From: DQWO01 sp964478545
GTDB lineage: Bacteria > Desulfobacterota > Anaeroferrophillalia > Anaeroferrophillales > Anaeroferrophillaceae
Length of the DNA: 64,000 nt
Reading direction: 5' to 3'
Assembly (NCBI GenBank): GCA_964478545.1
Contig: CAYZIS010000006.1
Location: 1-64,000, forward strand
Position 1 is the first letter of the stretch, and each line of letters opens with the position of its first letter. Position numbers and translations under genes: made by a program. The notes beneath the pieces were generated by a model. It searched no databases. It was given only the letters and a program-made list of their open reading frames with translations, and had not been told where the DNA came from. Below are positions 60,086 to 64,000 of the stretch, in pieces.

Positions 60086-61414
60086 TTAGTGATAAGGGAA
60101 GAAACAGTAAAACAGCCAGGAGAGTGCGCTTAATCCCCACATCCCCGGGTGGACTTCTCTGACCCGCCCGGTCAGCAGCTTAAAGAGTGGATATATGACA
60201 AATCCGGCAGTGATGCCGATCCCTAGATTGTAAGTGAAAACCATCAGGACAATAGTGACAAAAGCCGGCAGCCATTCAGTATGATCATTGAAATCGATAT
60301 GGATGATGGCGCTGATCATCTGGCTGCCTACCACTATCAGGGCCGGACCATAAGCATAACTGGGAATGGCGGTAATCAGGGGGGCGCAGAAAAGGCCGGT
60401 AAGAAACAGCAATCCGGTAGTTACGGCAGTCAGACCTGTGCGGCCGCCGGCTTCTATTCCGGCTGCCGATTCGATAAAAGTGCCGGTAGTGGTGGTTCCT
60501 AGCAGGGCGCCGGCGACTGTGGCAATGGCATCAGCCAACATTGGTTTTTCAATTTCGGGAAGATTGCCTTTTTCATCCAACAACCCGGCCCGGGCTGACA
60601 GGCCGATGATGGTTCCGATGGTGTCGACAAAATCCATGATGAAGACGGTGAGAATGACGGAAAAAAATCCCCAGGTCAGGGCCCCCATAATATCCAATTG
60701 GAAAAAAATTGGTCCAAGTGATGGCGGCAGGCTGAAAAAATGTTGTGGTAAGGGAGTGACACCGGTCAGGCAGCCGGTTACGGTAACTGCTAACATCCCG
60801 ACTAAAATACCACCCGGTATTTTGAGCATCATGAAGGTGCTGATAAGCACGAACCCAGCAATGGCCAGCAGGGTGGATGGTGAAGTGACGGCTCCCATTT
60901 GAACTGGTGCCTGTGGTATCCCGACGGTGACAATCCCGGTATCTACCAGGCCTATGAGAGTGATGAAAAGTCCAATGCCGACGGCGAAAGCATACTTCAA
61001 TGACGGTGGGATGGAGGTGACAAACCAGCTGCGTATTTTGAGGACCGTCAGCAGGACAAAGAGCACACCGCCGATGAAAATTGCCCCCAGAGCAGTTTGC
61101 CAGGAATATCCCAGGACTTTTACCACCGTGTAGGCTATGAAGGCATTTTCACCCATGTAGGGAGCAATGACGAATGGGCGTTTGGCATAGAATCCCATGA
61201 TCAAGGTGCCTATCACGGCGCTCAAGATTGTTGCTACCATGGATGGGCCTTTGGGTATTCCCGCTACTTCGAGAATGGCTGGATTAACGATCATGATGTA
61301 GGCAACGGTAATAAAAGTTGTAAATCCAGCGTGGATCTCCCTCCGAATGGTGGAATGATGGTCAGTAATTTGAAAATATTGATCCAGCCAGTTTTTCATA
61401 ATTTTTTCATACAT
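60086..61414 (-). CDS. NCS2-family purine permease (AzgA-like guanine/hypoxanthine transporter)
   Basis: 442-residue inner-membrane transporter with about 12-14 helices. AzgA-branch motifs: EIHAGFTTFITVAYIMIVNPAIL (about 27-49), YMGENAFIAYTVVKVLGYSWQTALGAIF (about 89), DFVDTIGTIIGLSARAGL (about 260) and TTTTGTFIESAAGIEAGGRTGLTAV (about 302). It would import adenine, guanine or hypoxanthine with H+ or Na+. Start is uncertain between 61414 and 61399 (MKNWLDQYF); neither has a strong ribosome site. It lies 21 nt upstream of sfsA on the same strand. Confidence 0.92.
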   Translation of the reverse strand: MYEKIMKNWLDQYFQITDHHSTIRREIHAGFTTFITVAYIMIVNPAILEVAGIPKGPSMVATILSAVIGTLIMGFYAKRPFVIAPYMGENAFIAYTVVKVLGYSWQTALGAIFIGGVLFVLLTVLKIRSWFVTSIPPSLKYAFAVGIGLFITLIGLVDTGIVTVGIPQAPVQMGAVTSPSTLLAIAGFVLISTFMMLKIPGGILVGMLAVTVTGCLTGVTPLPQHFFSLPPSLGPIFFQLDIMGALTWGFFSVILTVFIMDFVDTIGTIIGLSARAGLLDEKGNLPEIEKPMLADAIATVAGALLGTTTTGTFIESAAGIEAGGRTGLTAVTTGLLFLTGLFCAPLITAIPSYAYGPALIVVGSQMISAIIHIDFNDHTEWLPAFVTIVLMVFTYNLGIGITAGFVIYPLFKLLTGRVREVHPGMWGLSALSWLFYCFFPYH

Positions 61415-61502
61415 TCCAGCCGTCTAAGTGAAAGTTGAAAATGTTTCAGTATTGATGAATACTTCAATGACGTTTTGCAGTCCATCTGTTTTTTTGCAGC
61501 GT

Positions 61503-61744
61503 TGTCCGGTTTGCTTTTTACATAGTGGCTGACGTTGTTAACCGGTGCTATTTATCAAGCGCGACATCGTGAGGGTAGCTCGTTGCTTTTACCAGCGAAT
61601 AGAGCGTAAAAATTGACATGTTTGAGCCCGAAAGGGCGGGTTTGTCAATTTGAGCGCCATGCGCTATTGGAAAAGCAGACTATCGAGCGCCAAAAAGTGC
61701 TGAAATCAGCGACCGTTAACAATATGTAAGTTTCTAACCGGACA
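61503..61744 (+). repeat. family R interspersed repeat, copy 4 (full form with internal hairpin)
   Basis: Perfect 9-bp terminal inverted repeat TGTCCGGTT (61503-61511) / AACCGGACA (61736-61744). It contains GCGCGACATCGTGAG, GGCGAATAGAGCGTAAAAATTG and ATCGAGCGCCAAAAAGTGC. The centre (about 61605-61653) folds as AAATTGACA...TGTCAATTT around GCCC-GAAA-GGGC. No ORF. Confidence 0.8.
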
Positions 61745-61801
61745 CTACTGGTTTTTTTGTTGATATCTTTTATTTTTATTGTGGCACAGTTGACAAAATT
61801 A

Positions 61802-61829
61802 AAGGTCTGTCCTTGATCAGGCAGACCTT
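61802..61829 (-). terminator. likely terminator of the tRNA-Ala transcript
   Basis: AAGGTCTG (61802-61809) pairs perfectly with CAGACCTT (61822-61829). On the minus strand this lies 11 nt beyond the tRNA 3' end and is followed by TTTAATTTT. Confidence 0.6.
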
Positions 61830-61839
61830 CATGGAAATA

Positions 61840-61915
61840 TGGTGGAGGATAAGGGACTCGAACCCTCGACTTCCACGTTGCGAACGTGGCGCTCTCCCAG
61901 CTGAGCTAATCCCCC
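61840..61915 (-). tRNA. tRNA-Ala (anticodon CGC)
   Basis: 76-nt cloverleaf on the minus strand with encoded CCA. Acceptor GGGGGAT pairs with ATCCTCC, giving the G3-U70 wobble that identifies alanine tRNA. The D-loop has AGCTCAGCTGGGAGAGC; the anticodon arm CCACG-TTCGCAA-CGTGG has anticodon CGC reading GCG; the T-arm has GGGTTCGAGTCCC. Confidence 0.95.
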
Positions 61916-62107
61916 GAGAGAAGTTTTTTATACCTCTATATTCAGCAGCAACTTCCGCTTCCCTCTACTAGAAATTTCCTGAGTTGTCAATCTCATTGAC
62001 TTGTTTCCTGCGATTTCAAGAGAGGGAGAAATTGTCTGTTATAGCTATGCGATAGTTAACTGAAAGCTAAACTGGAAGTGTTTGAGCCGCGATATTGTGA
62101 GATGCCA
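61916..62107. other. spacer with possible family R fragment
   Basis: No gene. GAGCCGCGATATTGTGAGATG at 62084-62104 resembles the GCGCGACATCGTGAGATG core of family R and may be a worn fragment. The tRNA promoter should lie in 61930-61990; TTGACA and TATAAA boxes are present on the minus strand but not at ideal spacing. Confidence 0.3.
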
Positions 62108-62473
62108 TTATGGTGTCTTGCTAGCCAGGATATTGCGGATATGTTTTTTTAATTCATTCAGGTTAGCCGATTTGACCACATAGGCATCAGATGCCCAAGT
62201 GGAGAAATCCTGTTTATATTCCCCATAGGCACTGCAAAGGATTACCGGGATATTCCTGTCCATTTCTTTTATCTTGATCAGGGCTTCCACTCCGGACATC
62301 CCGGGCATCTTGATGTCCATAATGACCAGGTCTGGATGGAAATCAGGTAAAACTTTCAATGCCTCTTCAGCATTGGCTGCAGTTTTTATGGTATATCCCT
62401 CATCTTCAAGTTCTTCTCGATAGAGTAAGCGAATACTTTCCTCATCGTCGACCACAAGAATTTTCTGGCTCAT
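62108..62473 (-). CDS. stand-alone response-regulator receiver domain
   Basis: 121-residue CheY-like receiver: ILVVDDEESIR (acidic pocket, Asp9 and Asp10), LVIMDIKMPGMSG (phospho-acceptor Asp, about residue 53), ILCSAYGEY (Ser switch) and AYVVKSANLNELK (conserved Lys, about 105). No output domain, so it acts by phospho-transfer or protein contact with an unlinked partner. No kinase gene is nearby. Confidence 0.93.
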   Translation of the reverse strand: MSQKILVVDDEESIRLLYREELEDEGYTIKTAANAEEALKVLPDFHPDLVIMDIKMPGMSGVEALIKIKEMDRNIPVILCSAYGEYKQDFSTWASDAYVVKSANLNELKKHIRNILASKTP

Positions 62474-62548
62474 GGATTATATCCCCTGCTATGTTGATTT
62501 TTATTTAACTGCCGGTATAACTGCTTTTCCCGCAGATAAAACCGGATA

Positions 62549-63553
62549 TCAGTCACTAATTTTTGCTTCCCGGAGATACTTGGCTGATTCCTCCGGTGGT
62601 GTCGGGTTGATATGAAAACCGGAGCCCCATTCAAAACCGGCAATCCGGGTCAGTTTTGGCATGATTTCGAGGTGCCAGTGGAAATGTTTGTCAACATCCT
62701 GCCTGAAGGGGGCGGAATGGAGAACAAAGTTGTATGGTGGGATATCAAGGACGACATCCAACCGCTTCAAAGTTTCTGAAAGGATGATTGACAGCGTTTC
62801 AATCCTTTCCTTGCTGGTTTCCTGGTAATGGGCACTGTGGGCTTTCGGGATTATCCAGATTTCAAAAGGGAACCGGGGCGCGTAGGGACAGATGGCCATA
62901 TAGTCCTGGTTTTCGCAGACGATCCGACTTTGTTGTGACGATTCCTGGTCCACCATATCGCAGAAAATACAACGTTCCTTGTAGTCATAATATTTTTTGG
63001 CTCCTGCAAGTTCTTCTTTAATTTGTTTAGGAATGATAGGCAGGGCTATGAGCTGTGAATGGGAATGCTCCAAGGTGGCACCGGCGGCCATCCCCTGATT
63101 TTTAAAGATGATAACTGACTGAAAACGTACATCTTTGGCCAGTGCCTCCAGCCGGTCGCGGTAGGCCCAGAGAACGTCCTCAACCCCATATGCCGGCATG
63201 GTTGACAGGGTTAATTCGTGGTCAGGTGTTTCGATGATGACTTCATGCAGGCCAACCCCGTTCATCATGTCATACATGCCGTCTCCATGCTTGTATAACT
63301 CTTCCTCGTCTTTCAACGCTGGGAATTTATTTGGTACTACCCGCAGCCGCCACCCCGGACCGTTTGGTTTGCTGCCTGGTTTGCGATAAGCAAGAACTTC
63401 AGGGGGAACGACATCTTCATTGCCGGGGCAGAAAGGACAAAATCCTTTCGGTTTATTTGTATCAAAACCGACGAAATCAGAAGGCCTTTTCCCCCTTTCC
63501 CGGGCAATAATGACCCAGCGATCAACCACCGGATCTTTACGGAGTTCAGACAT
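62549..63553 (-). CDS. galT: galactose-1-phosphate uridylyltransferase (GalT, HIT superfamily)
   Basis: 334-residue enzyme with the zinc Cys pair in GFCPFCPGNED (about residue 38), SVIIFKNQGMAAGATLEHSHSQLIALP (about 145-170), CIFCDMV, and the C-terminal HFHWHLEIMP (about 297). The HSHSQ segment is where the active-site His-x-His is expected. Members of this branch also act as ADP- or UDP-glucose phosphorylases, so the nucleotide-sugar specificity is open. AGGAAAATCC precedes the ATG on the minus strand. Confidence 0.9.
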   Translation of the reverse strand: MSELRKDPVVDRWVIIARERGKRPSDFVGFDTNKPKGFCPFCPGNEDVVPPEVLAYRKPGSKPNGPGWRLRVVPNKFPALKDEEELYKHGDGMYDMMNGVGLHEVIIETPDHELTLSTMPAYGVEDVLWAYRDRLEALAKDVRFQSVIIFKNQGMAAGATLEHSHSQLIALPIIPKQIKEELAGAKKYYDYKERCIFCDMVDQESSQQSRIVCENQDYMAICPYAPRFPFEIWIIPKAHSAHYQETSKERIETLSIILSETLKRLDVVLDIPPYNFVLHSAPFRQDVDKHFHWHLEIMPKLTRIAGFEWGSGFHINPTPPEESAKYLREAKISD

Positions 63554-63568
63554 AAGGATTTTCCTCCT

Positions 63569-64000
63569 TCAACAACTTTCAGCTATCGCTGTATGGACAG
63601 CTGCCGGAATGACCTGGTTTTTTTTCTGACAGTAACTTTCAAGTAAAGCATTGCCGGCAATTTTAATCAATACTCGTGGGATGCCTCCACCTGCCTGGTA
63701 AATGAGCGGATAACAGTCAGGGGAAAAAATCTGAGAATTGCCACCGGAGACCAGTAGCCGGAACTTGATCAGTTGTTCCGACTCATCTGCAGCCAAAGAT
63801 GGCAACTCCAGTGACAGGGAGATGCGACTGCGGATAGAGGTATGGGCCGGGTGTTTAAGGCGCTTGATAAAAGGTGGCTCCGCCATGAAGATGATTGACA
63901 GAAGCTTGCCCCAGGAAGACTCCCAGTTGCTCATTGAACGGATAAGGTGCAGAGATTCAGACTTGAGAAAATGGGCTTCATCTACCAGACAAACTGTCTG
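63569..64000 (-). CDS. ExeA-like AAA ATPase, C-terminal part (cut by window edge)
   Basis: The open frame continues to the window edge: before the ATG at 63934 it reads QTVCLVDEAHFLKSESLHLIRS, a Walker B (CLVDEAHFL), so the ATG is internal and the gene starts beyond 64000. The rest has NWESSWGKLLSIIFMAEP, RSRISLSLELPSL and YQAGGGIPRVLIKIAGNALL (sensor-2 like). This is the ExeA/GspA-type AAA ATPase pattern of secretion and pilus loci; TniB-like proteins are an alternative. 144 residues are visible. Confidence 0.8.
   Translation of the reverse strand, partial: QTVCLVDEAHFLKSESLHLIRSMSNWESSWGKLLSIIFMAEPPFIKRLKHPAHTSIRSRISLSLELPSLAADESEQLIKFRLLVSGGNSQIFSPDCYPLIYQAGGGIPRVLIKIAGNALLESYCQKKNQVIPAAVHTAIAESC

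Overview
The window looks like a mid-GC Gram-negative chromosome. It is most likely a Desulfobacterota (former Deltaproteobacteria) member. The evidence is an ATP synthase operon that opens with paired b' and b subunits, a PF09936-type RNA methyltransferase between trmD and rplS, an Mrp/MBH-like antiporter cluster with separate DUF4040 and MbhE-like subunits, and an EtfBA plus long acyl-CoA dehydrogenase operon. This placement is inferred from gene order and protein families; there is no rRNA gene here to confirm it.

Layout. 1-2074: the intI end of an integron, with an integron integrase and one divergent cassette-like acyltransferase. 2308-5944: etfB-etfA-acyl-CoA dehydrogenase. 6139-8762: terminator, promoter, a MITE-like repeat, then a secreted phospholipase D-type nuclease overlapping an LppC/LpoA-like lipoprotein. 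9039-9614: remnant of a 2-hydroxyacyl-CoA dehydratase activator (BadF/HgdC family). 9501-17294 (minus strand): ten-gene Mrp-type cation/proton antiporter cluster. 17568-18608: decayed transposase. 19298-25371: atpF'-F-H-A-G-D-C plus terminator, with no F0 a or c subunit here. 25537-28770: glmU-glmS. 29101-34060: CBS protein, ClC channel and PcrA/UvrD helicase.

34360-47767 is a defence island. It holds an HTH-ImmA/IrrE protease that appears shortened between domains, a collapsed SNF2 helicase with both ends kept and the middle gone, and a four-gene chain SIR2 - HerA - AAA+-like ATPase - orphan protein. These are followed by a type III restriction-modification pair (mod and res) with an OLD-like AAA ATPase plus DUF4276/TOPRIM-like gene inserted between its two halves. 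SIR2 and HerA are a known two-gene defence pair. The two following genes, joined by 4-nt overlaps, are the best candidates for an undescribed extension. The nested ATPase-TOPRIM pair is a second candidate system.

47906-54545 is conserved housekeeping: a consensus promoter, ffh, rpsP, khpA, rimM, trmD, RNA methyltransferase, rplS, rnhB, yraN, a small coiled protein and an HD hydrolase. The rest is an NSS transporter, leucyl aminopeptidase, glycosyltransferase, SfsA, an NCS2 purine permease, tRNA-Ala(CGC), a lone receiver domain, galT, and an ExeA-like ATPase cut by the window edge.

Two families of non-coding interspersed repeats run through the window. Family A (6271-6445, 56502-56761, fragment 59221-59269) has terminal inverted repeats around nested palindromes. 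Family R (29632-29812, 52483-52633, 56180-56252, 61503-61744) has TGTCCGGTT/AACCGGACA ends and, in two copies, an internal GAAA-capped hairpin with compensatory base changes.
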